A DNA stretch of 50,953 nt from Alloalcanivorax venustensis ISO4 (GTDB taxonomy: Bacteria > Pseudomonadota > Gammaproteobacteria > Pseudomonadales > Alcanivoracaceae), in assembly GCF_015356855.1 (NCBI RefSeq), contig NZ_ARXR01000023.1:1-50953 (forward strand), given 5' to 3'. The notes beneath the pieces were generated by a model. That model was not told where the DNA came from and made no database searches. It worked only from the letters and a program-made list of their open reading frames with translations. Positions 10,161 to 21,925 of this stretch are shown here, piece after piece (position 1 is the stretch's first letter; every line of letters begins with the position of its first letter). Made by a program: the position numbers and the translations under genes.

Positions 10161-10164
<4 letters not shown>
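8803..10164 (-). CDS. actC: Alternative complex III subunit ActC, NrfD-type quinol-binding protein
   Basis: A 453-residue integral membrane protein with about ten helices, belonging to the NrfD/PsrC superfamily. The segment [22 protein letters not shown] is a hallmark of ActC, and the His and charged residues there lie near the proposed quinol site. Electrons pass from here to the Fe-S clusters of ActB. The gene follows actB with a 4-nt overlap. Confidence 0.92.
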
Positions 10165-13141
<2,977 letters not shown>

Positions 13142-13154
<13 letters not shown>

Positions 13155-13807
13155 AGGCTGCAGTCCGTCAAACGCTCGGTGGAGGGCGTGTGGTAACGCG
13201 CCATCAGACGCTCACCCAGTTGCTGGCGGTCGACGCCTCGCCGGGCTTCCCAGCCCATCTCGAAGACCGCGTCGGGCGGCCGCAGGCGGGGCGCGGGATT
13301 GCGGTGGCAGTCGAGGCAGAACTGCATGAATAGGGTTTTTTTCTGCGTGGTCAGCGGCATTCGGTCGACCCGGCCGTGGCAGGCTTCGCAGGGCACCCCG
13401 TTATTGACGTGGGCGCTGTGATCGAAGCGCACGTAGTCGGGCAGGTCGTGGACCCGCCGCCAGCGCAGGGGCTTGTCGTCACGCAGGCTGTCGCGAACCG
13501 GCGCGAGCATGTCGGCGTTGGTCCAGAGCTGCGAATGACAGGTCATGCAGATTTCGCTCTCCGGTACCCCCGCGAACGAGGATTGCTCCACGGAGGTATG
13601 GCAGTAACGGCAATCCAGACCCAGCTCGCCGACATGATGCTTGTGGCTGAACGGCACCGGCTGAGCCGGCGTTCGGTCAACGCCGCTGTAGTAGGGCGAC
13701 TGGAAGTAATAGGCGCCCAGCGCCACCATCACCACCACCAGCGCGAACGCCAGAATCAGCGCCATCCAGGCCAGGGCATTGGCCCTGGGCCTGAAAATAC
13801 GCGGCAC
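13142..13807 (-). CDS. actA: Alternative complex III subunit ActA, pentaheme cytochrome c
   Basis: A 221-residue protein with one N-terminal membrane anchor (about 13-34) and five CxxCH heme sites: CRYCH 66-70, CMTCH 87-91, CEACH 140-144, CLDCH 164-168 and CSLCH 216-220. Five hemes and an N-terminal anchor are the standard ActA pattern. It accepts electrons from ActB at the periplasmic face. The start is a GTG at 13807, only 3 nt beyond the katE stop, with a weak ribosome site; translation may depend on coupling to katE. Confidence 0.92.
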
Positions 13808-13810
13808 GGG

Positions 13811-15892
13811 TCAGGCCCGGGTCCAGCAACGCAGGTGCCGGCACAGGGTCAGGAAGCGGGCGGCGTCGCCGGCCTTGTCCAGCGGCACCAGCCCTTCCGC
13901 GCCGGCGTCGTCCGGGCCCGACAGGCCGAGCAGTGCCACCGCTTCCTCGGTGAAGCCGATGAACTTCTTGTGCGCCAGCGCGTCGCTGACGAAGTCGCGG
14001 GCCGGGGGCATCGCCGCCAGTTCGCGGGCGCCCTTTTCCGAGAGCACCAGCGCCACCGCGTCGAACACCACCGAGGGACCGCCGTCGATTTTTTCGTCGG
14101 CTTCCAACCAGCTGCCGTCGCTGAGTTTCACGCCGCCCACGGAGGCCGCCACATAGGCCACCTTGGCGCCTTCTTTCTTGGCCGCTTTCTCCAGCGCGGT
14201 GAGCAGGGCGGCGTCGGCGCCGTCGCTGACCAGTGCGCCGATCTTGCGGCCGGAGAAGGTTTCCGGCTGGTTAAGCAGAATGCTCAGTGCCGGCGACGCC
14301 TTCAGGTCCTGACGGGTGGGCCGCGCGGCGTCGGCGGCGCGCGGCAGCGGACTCAGCCGCAGACCCTTGGCCACGCCCTTGGCCAGGTCTTCGTCGATGT
14401 TGCGCAGGTGCGACACCATGCGCGCGCGAATCGCCACGGTGTCCACCTTGCTCAGTTCGAACACCAGGGCGTCGGTGATGTGGTCCTGTTCCACCTCGGT
14501 CTGGCTGATAAAGAACTGACGGGCCTGGCTGTAATGGTCGGAAAAGCTTTCCGGGCGCAGGCGCTGCTTGGTGCCCGCTTCCTCGGCCGGGTAGCTGTGG
14601 AAACCGCGCTGCGGGTTTTCGCGCGGGCCGCCTTCGGCACCGCCCCAGGAATTGGGCTCGTAGTTGGCGCGGCCTTTGGGGTTCTCCATCGCCATGTGCC
14701 CGTCCTGCTGCAGGGTGTGATAGGGGCACTTGGGCGCGTTGATCGGAATATGGGTGAAGTTGGGGCCGCCGAGACGCTTGAGCTGGGTATCCAGGTAGGA
14801 AAAGTTGCGGCCTTGCAGCAGCGGATCATTGGTGAAATCAATGCCCGGCACGATGTTCTGCGTACAGAAGGCCACCTGCTCGGTTTCGGCGAAAAAGTTG
14901 TCCACGTTGCGGTTCAGTACCAGGCGGCCCACCGGGGTCACCGGCACTTCTTCCTCGGGAATGATCTTGGTGGGGTCGAGCACGTCGAAATCGAATTTTT
15001 CAGCGAACTTTTCGTCGAAAATCTGCAGGCCCAGTTCCCACTCCGGGTAGTCGCCGGATTCGATCGCGCCCCACATGTCCCGGCGATGGAAATCCGGATC
15101 GGCGCCGTTGATTTTCAGAGCTTCGTTCCAGACCACCGACTGCATGCCCTGTTTGGGCTTCCAGTGGAATTTCACGAAGGTGGACTCGCCCTTGGCGTTG
15201 ACCATGCGGAAGCTGTGCACGCCGAACCCTTCCATGAAACGCAGCGAACGCGGGATGGTGCGGTCGGACATAATCCACATGACCATGTGCATGCTTTCCG
15301 GCGTCAGGGAGATGAAATCCCAGAAATTGTCATGGGCGGTCTGCGCCTGGGGAAAGCCCCGGTCCGGTTCCTGCTTGGCGGCGTGGATCAGGTCCGGGAA
15401 CTTCATCGCGTCCTGGATGAAGAACACCGGAATGTTGTTGCCGACGATGTCCCAGTTGCCTTCCTCGGTGTACAGCTTTACGGCGAAGCCGCGCACGTCG
15501 CGCGCCAGATCCCCGGAGCCCTTATTGCCGGCCACCGTGGAAAAACGCACGAACGCCGGCGTGCGCTGGCCCTTTTTTTGGAACAATCCGGCGCGGGTCA
15601 GTTTGTCCAGCGGCGCGTAGTTCTCGAAGTAGCCGTGCGCCGCGAACCCGCGAGCGTGCACGACGCGCTCGGGAATGCGCTCATGATCGAAGTGGAACAG
15701 TTTCTCGCGAAAGTGGAAGTCTTCCAGGGCGGCGGGGCCGCGCTCGCCGACGGTGAGGGTGTTCTGGTCGTCGGCCACCGGCACGCCCTGCTTGGTGGTC
15801 AGGGTGGGCACTTCGCCCCCGGCGGTCTGGTGGGTTTCTCCGCCATTTCCTTTAACGGTTTTCCGGTCGCTCTTGGCTGCCTTCTTGGCCAT
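13811..15892 (-). CDS. katE: Large-subunit catalase HPII with C-terminal GATase1-like domain
   Basis: A 693-residue monofunctional heme catalase. Visible motifs include the proximal start [12 protein letters not shown] and the active-site region [12 protein letters not shown] (catalytic His), [16 protein letters not shown], and [22 protein letters not shown]. Residues after about 530 form the flavodoxin/GATase1-like C-terminal domain of large catalases. ATG 15892 has a strong AGGAGG site. The gene ends 3 nt before actA in the same direction, so it may be the first gene of the act-cox transcription unit and would remove peroxide formed during respiration. Co-transcription is an inference. Confidence 0.95.
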   Translation of the reverse strand: MAKKAAKSDRKTVKGNGGETHQTAGGEVPTLTTKQGVPVADDQNTLTVGERGPAALEDFHFREKLFHFDHERIPERVVHARGFAAHGYFENYAPLDKLTRAGLFQKKGQRTPAFVRFSTVAGNKGSGDLARDVRGFAVKLYTEEGNWDIVGNNIPVFFIQDAMKFPDLIHAAKQEPDRGFPQAQTAHDNFWDFISLTPESMHMVMWIMSDRTIPRSLRFMEGFGVHSFRMVNAKGESTFVKFHWKPKQGMQSVVWNEALKINGADPDFHRRDMWGAIESGDYPEWELGLQIFDEKFAEKFDFDVLDPTKIIPEEEVPVTPVGRLVLNRNVDNFFAETEQVAFCTQNIVPGIDFTNDPLLQGRNFSYLDTQLKRLGGPNFTHIPINAPKCPYHTLQQDGHMAMENPKGRANYEPNSWGGAEGGPRENPQRGFHSYPAEEAGTKQRLRPESFSDHYSQARQFFISQTEVEQDHITDALVFELSKVDTVAIRARMVSHLRNIDEDLAKGVAKGLRLSPLPRAADAARPTRQDLKASPALSILLNQPETFSGRKIGALVSDGADAALLTALEKAAKKEGAKVAYVAASVGGVKLSDGSWLEADEKIDGGPSVVFDAVALVLSEKGARELAAMPPARDFVSDALAHKKFIGFTEEAVALLGLSGPDDAGAEGLVPLDKAGDAARFLTLCRHLRCWTRA

Positions 15893-16285
15893 GTTGCCTC
15901 CTGGGTGGTGTTCAATCCTTTGCTGGCTTCAAGCCTAGGCCCGGGAGTGAAAACTTCACAAGACGCTCACGGCGGCGGCACCCGGTAAAACAGCGGTGTC
16001 CGCCGGTCTCTTCATTCCAGGAAACTTGTGAAAGTGAAGGTTCGATACTTTTATGAAATAAGAAAGGCGCTTATGAGGGGAATAACTAAGAAGTTCGTGG
16101 CGCTATTGAGGCCTTGGAGCTGGCACTTAAAGATGACCCGGACCAGGAACGTAAAAAACAGGGAAAAACCGTAAAACCTGTGCGCTTTCAGAACCAGGGT
16201 GACGGTTTCGCTTTAAATGCGTGTCCACGGATGACTAGGATGTGACAGTGTGATCAACCATCGACGACACAAGGAAGGCATGACT
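15893..16285. promoter_or_regulatory. Divergent katE/sodC intergenic region with a short coding remnant
   Basis: This 393-base gap separates katE (minus) from sodC (plus). A small inverted repeat GTGAA-AAC-TTCAC lies at 15947-15959, about 55 nt from the katE start and possibly within its promoter; I could not match it to a known regulator. The second half is poorer in GC than the flanking genes and contains an open plus-strand frame (described separately). No RNA gene is recognised. Confidence 0.4.
16090..16245 (+). pseudogene. Possible remnant of a small gene
   Basis: A stop-free plus-strand frame of about 51 codons, bounded by TAA at 16087 and TGA at 16243, encodes a charged, plausible protein-like stretch (EVRGAIEALELALKDDPDQ, then Lys-rich). 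There is no ATG or ribosome site; a TTG at 16114 is the only near start. It may be the 3' end of a gene lost when the katE-sodC region was assembled. Family unknown, and a chance frame is possible. Confidence 0.25.
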
Positions 16286-16810
16286 ATGCGCAATCGACAC
16301 CTGTTACTCGCTCTGTTCGCCGGCGCCGTTGCCGGCACCACCCAGGCGGCCACCACCATCACCCTGCACGAAGCCACCGACGAAGGCCCCGGTGACAGTG
16401 TCGGCACGGTCACCGTCACCGAGAGCGAATACGGCCTGGTGTTCACGCCGGATCTGAAGGATCTGGACGAGGGCATCCATGGGTTCCACGTTCATCAGAA
16501 CCCCACCTGCCAGCCCGGCGAGAAGGACGGCGACACGGTGCCGGCCCTGGCCGCCGGCGGCCATTTCGACCCGGACAACAGCGGCCGCCACGGCACCCCC
16601 TGGGGCGACGGCCACCTGGGCGACCTGCCGGCGCTGTACGTGGACGATGAGGGCCGCGCCACGCTGCCGGTTCTCGCACCCCGGCTGGAGATGGACGACC
16701 TGAAAGGCCGCGCGGTGATGGTGCACGCCGGCGGCGACAACTACAGCGATCAGCCCAAACCCCTGGGCGGCGGCGGACCGCGTATGGCCTGCGGCATGGT
16801 CGCCGACTAG
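16286..16810 (+). CDS. sodC: Periplasmic Cu/Zn superoxide dismutase
   Basis: A 174-residue enzyme converting superoxide to O2 and H2O2 in the periplasm. The N-terminal signal ([21 protein letters not shown]) is cleavable. Metal-site motifs are intact: [10 protein letters not shown] (Cu ligands and disulfide Cys), GGHFDP, the [14 protein letters not shown] block, the [12 protein letters not shown] Cu/Zn region, and the closing [10 protein letters not shown] with the second disulfide Cys. ATG 16286 sits 7 nt after GAAGG; ATG 16280 is a close alternative. It is divergent from katE, so the two neighbours could act in sequence on superoxide and peroxide. A terminator follows. Confidence 0.95.
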   Translation: MRNRHLLLALFAGAVAGTTQAATTITLHEATDEGPGDSVGTVTVTESEYGLVFTPDLKDLDEGIHGFHVHQNPTCQPGEKDGDTVPALAAGGHFDPDNSGRHGTPWGDGHLGDLPALYVDDEGRATLPVLAPRLEMDDLKGRAVMVHAGGDNYSDQPKPLGGGGPRMACGMVAD

Positions 16811-16843
16811 TACGCTTTTCACCCTTTTTTCCTACCAGAACCG

Positions 16844-16873
16844 AAAACACCGGGCTCAGCCCGGTGTTTTTTT
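16844..16873 (+). terminator. Rho-independent terminator after sodC
   Basis: A 12-bp stem (AAAACACCGGGC / GCCCGGTGTTTT) with a TCA loop is followed by a T run, 33 nt beyond the sodC stop. Confidence 0.85.
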
Positions 16874-16948
16874 GTGCGTTAGGGCACGAATTACCTATGC
16901 GTTGAGTCACAAATAAGAATGATGTCGTACTGATATCATCCAACTACT

Positions 16949-16984
16949 CTAGTAATCGCCACTAAGCGTGACCTAGTATCCGCC
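16949..16984 (+). promoter_or_regulatory. Two 12-bp near-direct repeats upstream of the protease gene
   Basis: CTAGTAATCGCC (16949-16960) and CTAGTATCCGCC (16973-16984) are spaced by exactly 24 bases, with a further ACTAGGCGG at 17000. They lie 30-70 nt before the protease ATG, where a transcription factor could bind. No known site is recognised. Confidence 0.3.
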
Positions 16985-17016
16985 GAGTACGAACTTAACA
17001 CTAGGCGGGTCGGGCT

Positions 17017-18677
17017 ATGCGTAATCTTATAATCTCATTCATTGTGGCTTCAGGGCTTCTCTCCGGCGTGGCGTTCGGCGCGGACGACACCATGACGCCG
17101 CGTATCATCGGTGGGGACCCGGTCCCCACGGCGCGCAGCTGGATGGCGGAAATCGAGATCGGCGGCGCCAGTTACGGGTACACCCGCTGCGGCGGCGCCC
17201 TGGTGGCGCCGCGCTGGGTGCTCACCGCCGCGCACTGCGTGGACGACTACGCCGCCAGCGACCTGTATGTCTCCCTCGGGCACCTGAATCGCCATGAGCA
17301 GGCCCCGGAACGGTTGGCGGTGCGCTCGGTGCGCGTGCACGAGCACTACCGCACCGGCGTGTACCACAACGACCTGGCCCTGCTTGAGCTGTCCTCGGCC
17401 TCCCGGCTGGAGCCCCTGGACCTGGCCAAGGCGGACGAGATGAAAGCGTTGCGCGCCGGTTCCTCGGACGAGGCCCTGGTGGCGCTGGGTTGGGGGCAGA
17501 CCGAAACCAGCAGCATGTCCGACACCCTGCAGCAGGCCGGTCTGGATTACGTGTCGCCGCAGCAGTGCAGCACCTACTGGAACAGTCTCACCTCCGGACA
17601 GATCTGCGCCGCCGAGAGAAACCCGGTGAACGGCACCAACCAGGACACCTGCCGGGGCGACAGCGGCGGGCCGCTGATCTTCCAGCAGGACGGACGCACC
17701 TGGCTGGTGGGCGTCACCAGCTACGGCACCGAGCGGTGCGCGTCCGGCGTGCCGGCGGTCTACACCCGGGTGAGCGCCTATCTGGGCTGGATCGAGAGCA
17801 CCTCCTCCGGCGCCATGGTGGATTTGCACAGCGAATCCGAGGGCGAAAGCCTCTACACCGGCCCCGGGCGGGCGCTGTCCATGGACACCCGGGTCAGCAA
17901 CCTGAGCCAGGTCAACGACGCCCGCCAGGTGGGCATCCGGATCCACCACAAGGCCGGCCTGCGGGTCAGCGCCGACGATCTGCAGTGCACCGCCCGCGGC
18001 GGCTACACCGATTGCCTGGGCGCGGCGGAACTGTCCACCGGCGCGGTCAGCAACAGCCACCGCCTGTGGCTGACCCCCACCCACGGCGGTACCTTCACCG
18101 ACCGGGTCACGGTGACCCCGATCAGCGACAGCCACGACTATTACAGCGCCGACACCGAGCAGTTCTCACCGGTGTTCAGCGATGTGCCGGATATGACGCT
18201 GGAAGCCACCGCCACCCGTAGCGGCGGCACCGTTTCGGTCCGCGCGGAGATCACCAACCAGGCGCAGCACCGCGACGCCTATAACGCCTGGGCGAGCTTC
18301 CAGGTGCCCGCCGGCTGGGATTACGACAGCCTGCCCGCGGGCTGCACCGACACTCAGCCGGTGCGTTGCGACCTGGGCGACCTGGCGCGCGGCGAAAGCC
18401 GCACCCTGAGCCTGGCGCTGACCGGCGAGGGCAGTGGCCGGGTGTTCCTGGACGCGGGCGCCGCCAACGGTGATTTCCCGGCCGGCGATACCCGCGCCTT
18501 CGTGACGCCGGCGGCGGCCGGCCAGGAAAGCAGCCGTGGCGTGGCGGCGACACCGGCGGGTCCGGTGGCGGCGGTGGCGGCGGCGGTGCCGGTGGCTGGG
18601 GCTGGCTGGCTCTGCTGGTGCTGGCGGGTCTGGCGCGCGGCGGGCGGCGGGCGGGGGCCGGCGGCGGCCGGGGCTAG
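17017..18677 (+). CDS. Secreted trypsin-like serine protease with GlyGly-CTERM tail, frameshifted near the 3' end
   Basis: An N-terminal signal peptide (about 1-21) precedes a chymotrypsin-fold domain starting at RIIGGDPVP. The catalytic triad is His in LTAAHC, Asp in HNDLALLEL and Ser in DTCRGDSGGPL; the Asp just before RGDSGG suggests trypsin-like specificity. A Cys-containing region of beta-type repeats follows. The main frame degenerates after about residue 508 and would run on to 18795, inside the opposite gene. Shifting back one base gives WRGGDTGGSGGGGGG, a hydrophobic helix (GWLALLVLAGL), an Arg-rich end and a TAG at 18675-18677: a classical GlyGly-CTERM sorting signal. Restoring one G near 18540 (GGCGTGG to GGCGGTGG) would give an intact protein of about 553 residues. 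Start ATG 17017 has only a weak ribosome site. Confidence 0.8.
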
Positions 18678-19501
18678 CCGTCCACCACGGATAAGTGACG
18701 TTTACGCTGCTCCGGCGCCAGGGCGCCGGCGTTGCCTTTCCAGGGCAGGGCGCCGAAGCCGGTGGGCACTTTGTCGAGCAGGTAGGGCGCTTTGATGACG
18801 TCGAAGTAGGGCGAGTGATCGAAGTCGGCGGCGTGGAACACCCGGGGCTGCAGGCGCAGCAGCCGGGTCCCCGCGTCGCCGGGCTCCTTGACCAGCGGGT
18901 GCACCGGAAACTGGATAAAGGCGAAAGCCTCGCCCACGGCGGTGCCGGTGATGGCCCGCAACAGGTCGTTGGCCCAGCGGTTGAGCAGCCGCCGACGGGC
19001 GTGGCGCGCCAGGGTGCGCCAGGGCAGCAACCACAGCAGCGCCAGCGTGCTCCAGGTGTGCTGGGTGCCGGTGCCCACGCGGCTGATGGCGAAGCGCAAG
19101 GCGTCCTGGCATTCCGCCTCGGACAGATTCTGCGCCCGGCAGACCCGCAGGTGCAGATCGTGGAGATTGCTCAGGTCGCGAACGCAGAGCCCGCGCTCCA
19201 GGCTGGCGTCCAGCACCAACTGGGTGTCCGGCCGGCAGGGCAGGTAATCCGCCAGCAGCGAGCGCAGGGCCGGGTCCGCCACTTCATGGGGACGGCCGAT
19301 GTAGAGCAGCACCCGTGAAAAGCGGCTGCCGGTGAGCACCTTCAGACGGCGGTCCAGAGGGCTGTCGCCGTCCACCAGCAGCACATCGCAGGGGCGCAGC
19401 TGGGCGCGCTGGCTTTCCAGGTCGCCGAGCGGCCAGTCGGAGTGGTCCGGTTGCCGCTGGAGACGTTCACAGAGCCATTGGTAGAGTCGCTGGGAATTCA
19501 T
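18674..19501 (-). CDS. YiiX/lipo-like papain-fold protein lacking its catalytic residues
   Basis: A 275-residue protein resembling the permuted papain-like (YiiX/NlpC-P60 related) family: LRPCDVLLVDGDSPLDRRLK corresponds to the GDVLLVEG-x-S-RVSxAIKYLT start of active members. From remembered family consensus, the active-site His of SHAALYIG is Arg here (SRVLLYIG), the VEA Glu is Asp (LDA), and the Cys of ICSxLIAxAF is Thr (ITGTAVGEAF). It therefore looks like a pseudoenzyme, perhaps one that binds lipid or peptidoglycan. It lies 9 nt after the aminotransferase gene, probably in one operon, and its stop shares CTAG with the corrected end of the opposite protease gene. Confidence 0.65.
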   Translation of the reverse strand: MNSQRLYQWLCERLQRQPDHSDWPLGDLESQRAQLRPCDVLLVDGDSPLDRRLKVLTGSRFSRVLLYIGRPHEVADPALRSLLADYLPCRPDTQLVLDASLERGLCVRDLSNLHDLHLRVCRAQNLSEAECQDALRFAISRVGTGTQHTWSTLALLWLLPWRTLARHARRRLLNRWANDLLRAITGTAVGEAFAFIQFPVHPLVKEPGDAGTRLLRLQPRVFHAADFDHSPYFDVIKAPYLLDKVPTGFGALPWKGNAGALAPEQRKRHLSVVDG

Positions 19502-19510
19502 GGCGTGATC

Positions 19511-20620
19511 CTACAGTAGCGCCACCGCGCGATCCATGACCGAATAGTCAGTATAGAAGTGCGGCGAGAAACGCACGCCGCCGCCCCGTTCCGCGCACAC
19601 CACGCCGCCGGCCTGCAGCCGCGCCCGGGTGTCCGCGGGGGCCTCGTCCATCAGCCGGAAGGTGACGATGCCGGCGCGCCGTTCCGTTTGCGCCGGGCTG
19701 AGCACCTCGGCGCCGCGGTCGCGCAGGGCGCTGTCCAGATAGCCGATTCGCTCCGCCAGGGCCCGGGCCACGGTGTCCATGCCCAGTTCCTGAAACAGAG
19801 AGAGGGAGGCGTCCAGGGCGTGGGCGCCGAGCATGTTCGGGCTGCCGCATTCAAAGCGGCGCGCGTCCTCGGCCACCCGCCAGCCGGTCTGGCTGTAGTC
19901 GCCGGCGTTGGCGATCATATGCCAGCCGAATTGCCGCAACCGCAGGCGCTCGCGCACCGCCGGCCGGCAGTAGAACAGCGCCAGGCCCTCCGGGCCGAGC
20001 ATCCATTTATGGCCGTCGGCAACCACGAAATCCGCGTACACCTCGCCGCTGTCGAAACGCACCGCGCCCAGGCTCTGGATCGCGTCCACGCAGAACAGCA
20101 CGCCGCTGTCCCGGCAGGCGCGGCCGATCGGCGCCAGGTTCAGGCGGATACCGCTGCCGTACTGCACCGAGGACAGCGATACCAGACGGGTGCGTTCGCC
20201 GATCGCGTCGATCACCCGCTGCTCGGCGTCCGGGCCGCTCACGTCCACTTCCACCACCTCGACGCCCTGGTCGGCCAGGGCCTGCCAGGGAATCCGGTTG
20301 GACGGGAACTCCTGATCGCTGATCACCACCTGGTCGCCGGCCCGCCAATCGAGCCCCTGGGCGATCACCGACAGCCCTTCGGAGGTGTTCTTGAGCAGCG
20401 CCACGTCCGCCGGCTCGACGTTGATCAACCAACCGAGACGGTCGCGCAGACGTTGCTCCACGCGCGCCCATTGCGGGTAGTCCCGGGCGCCCACCTGGAT
20501 GTTCTGGCCGGCGAAGGCGACCACCGCGTCGCGGGTGCGGCGGGGCCAGGGGGCCACGGCGGCGTGGTTGAGATACAGCACGTCTTGGTGCAACGGGAAT
20601 TCCGCTTTCAGGTCGACCAT
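19511..20620 (-). CDS. Class V PLP-dependent aminotransferase (cysteine desulfurase/isopenicillin-epimerase-like)
   Basis: A 369-residue fold-type I PLP enzyme. The cofactor lysine is K205 in VADGHKWMLGPEG, the preceding FCVDAIQSLGA carries the PLP-contacting Asp, and NTSEGLSVIAQGL is the phosphate-binding region. It lacks an obvious Cys-loop of IscS-type desulfurases, so the reaction is undefined; isopenicillin N epimerase-like or CsdA-like labels would both be guesses. ATG 20620 is chosen because longer frames have no family resemblance and run into the divergent TetR gene. Confidence 0.82.
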   Translation of the reverse strand: MVDLKAEFPLHQDVLYLNHAAVAPWPRRTRDAVVAFAGQNIQVGARDYPQWARVEQRLRDRLGWLINVEPADVALLKNTSEGLSVIAQGLDWRAGDQVVISDQEFPSNRIPWQALADQGVEVVEVDVSGPDAEQRVIDAIGERTRLVSLSSVQYGSGIRLNLAPIGRACRDSGVLFCVDAIQSLGAVRFDSGEVYADFVVADGHKWMLGPEGLALFYCRPAVRERLRLRQFGWHMIANAGDYSQTGWRVAEDARRFECGSPNMLGAHALDASLSLFQELGMDTVARALAERIGYLDSALRDRGAEVLSPAQTERRAGIVTFRLMDEAPADTRARLQAGGVVCAERGGGVRFSPHFYTDYSVMDRAVALL

Positions 20621-20654
20621 TGCCAGTGCTCCTCCACAAAGCTCACTTGATTGT

Positions 20655-20689
20655 AACCGCCCTGGAGGTAACGTGCAGAGGGCGTGGTT
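20655..20689. promoter_or_regulatory. Imperfect inverted repeat in the aminotransferase/TetR divergent promoter
   Basis: AACCGCCCT (20655-20663) and AGGGCGTGGTT (20679-20689) form an imperfect inverted repeat, differing by two inserted bases, 34 nt before the TetR start. It is a plausible self-operator for the TetR protein, but no known consensus is matched. Confidence 0.3.
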
Positions 20690-20722
20690 ATGGTAATCTA
20701 GCCCATAAACGAGGAGGTATAG

Positions 20723-21355
20723 ATGGGTGACTTGGAAAAAGCCACGCGTAAGGCGCAGGAATTCCGGCAGCGCGAGCAGGAAATTCTGGACGCCGCACTG
20801 ATTCTGTTTCTGGAGCAGGGCGAGGACCGCGTCACGGTGGAGAACATCGCCGACCGGGTGGGCATTGGCAAGGGCACCATCTACAAGCACTTCGAGACCA
20901 AGAACCAGATCTACCTGCTGTTGATGCTTCGTTACGAGGAGGATCTGGCGTCGCTGTTCCAGGACATCTCCGAGTCCGACGACAAGGAAACCCTGGCGCG
21001 CGAATACTTCCGCTTCCGGATCAGCGATCCGGCCCGCTACCAGTTGTTCGACCGGCTGGAAAACAAAGTGATCAAGGATCACGCCGTGCCCGAGCTGGTG
21101 GACAAACTGCACCGCATCCGCGAAGCCAATTTCGAGAAGCTCAACCACATCGTCGAGGCCCGCATCCAGGAAGGTTCCCTGGAGCCGGTGCCCGCCATCT
21201 ATCATATCTGCTCCGCCTGGGCTCTGGCGCACGGCGCCGTTGCGTTGATGCAGTCGCCGTTCTATCAGCGCCTGATCGAGGACAAGGACGACTTTCTCGA
21301 TTTCCTGATCGAGATCGGCATCCGCATGGGCAACAAAGGCCAGCGCGGCAAATAA
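20723..21355 (+). CDS. TetR/AcrR-family transcriptional regulator
   Basis: A 210-residue repressor-type regulator. The N-terminal helix-turn-helix (about residues 20-65: ILDAALILFLEQGEDRVTVE, then IADRVGIGKGTIYKHFETK) is typical of TetR proteins; the C-terminal ligand domain is unclassified. ATG 20723 follows GAGGAGG. It is divergent from the aminotransferase and 9 nt upstream of the DUF1285 gene, with which it is likely co-transcribed. The inducer is unknown. Confidence 0.88.
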   Translation: MGDLEKATRKAQEFRQREQEILDAALILFLEQGEDRVTVENIADRVGIGKGTIYKHFETKNQIYLLLMLRYEEDLASLFQDISESDDKETLAREYFRFRISDPARYQLFDRLENKVIKDHAVPELVDKLHRIREANFEKLNHIVEARIQEGSLEPVPAIYHICSAWALAHGAVALMQSPFYQRLIEDKDDFLDFLIEIGIRMGNKGQRGK

Positions 21356-21364
21356 GGAATTTCG

Positions 21365-21925
21365 ATGAGCAAAGCCGAGGAATTACTGGCGCTGCTGGAA
21401 AAAGCCGACCAGGACGAACAGGGGCTGCCCCCGGTACACAAATGGCAGCCGGAACGCCAGGACGATATCGATATGCGCATCGCCCGCGACGGCACCTGGT
21501 ATTACCAGGAATCGCCGATTCAGCGCGAGCGCATGGTCAAGCTGTTCTCCACCATTCTGCTGCGCGAAGGCGACGATTATTTTCTGGTCACGCCGGTGGA
21601 AAAGCTGCGCATCAAGGTGGATGACGCCCCCTTTGTCGCCACCGACGTGGAGCGCGTCACCGACGGCGACCGCGAGAAGCTGGTGTTCACCACCAATGTA
21701 GGGACCCATGTGGTGGCGGGCGCGCGCCATCCATTACGGGTGGAGACCGACGCCGACAGCGGCGAGCCGGCGCCCTACGTGCATGTGCGCGACAACCTGG
21801 AAGCGCTCATCTCACGCAATATTTTCTACCAGCTGGTGGACTGGGCGCGCCGCGAAGAGCAGGGCGGCGGCGCCCGTCTGGTGGTGGATTCCGACGGCGA
21901 AACCTTCGAGCTCGGCGCGCTCTAG
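21365..21925 (+). CDS. DUF1285 family protein
   Basis: A 186-residue cytoplasmic protein. The segment MRIARDGTWYYQESPIQRER, followed by VKLFSTILLREGDDYFLVTPVEKLRI, is the recognisable DUF1285 core. Family members are widespread in proteobacteria, but I know of no established function. Pairing with the TetR gene and a 4-nt overlap with the opposite potassium channel gene are the only contextual hints. Confidence 0.8.
   Translation: MSKAEELLALLEKADQDEQGLPPVHKWQPERQDDIDMRIARDGTWYYQESPIQRERMVKLFSTILLREGDDYFLVTPVEKLRIKVDDAPFVATDVERVTDGDREKLVFTTNVGTHVVAGARHPLRVETDADSGEPAPYVHVRDNLEALISRNIFYQLVDWARREEQGGGARLVVDSDGETFELGAL

Noticed and set aside
13376-15988. Plus-strand long frame opposite katE and actA
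   Set aside because: Antisense to catalase motifs; no ribosome site, and the translation is low-complexity.
18541-18795. Uncorrected C-terminal extension of the protease frame
   Set aside because: It is Ala/Trp/Arg-rich, runs 118 bases into the convergent gene and lacks the GlyGly-CTERM logic present one base back.
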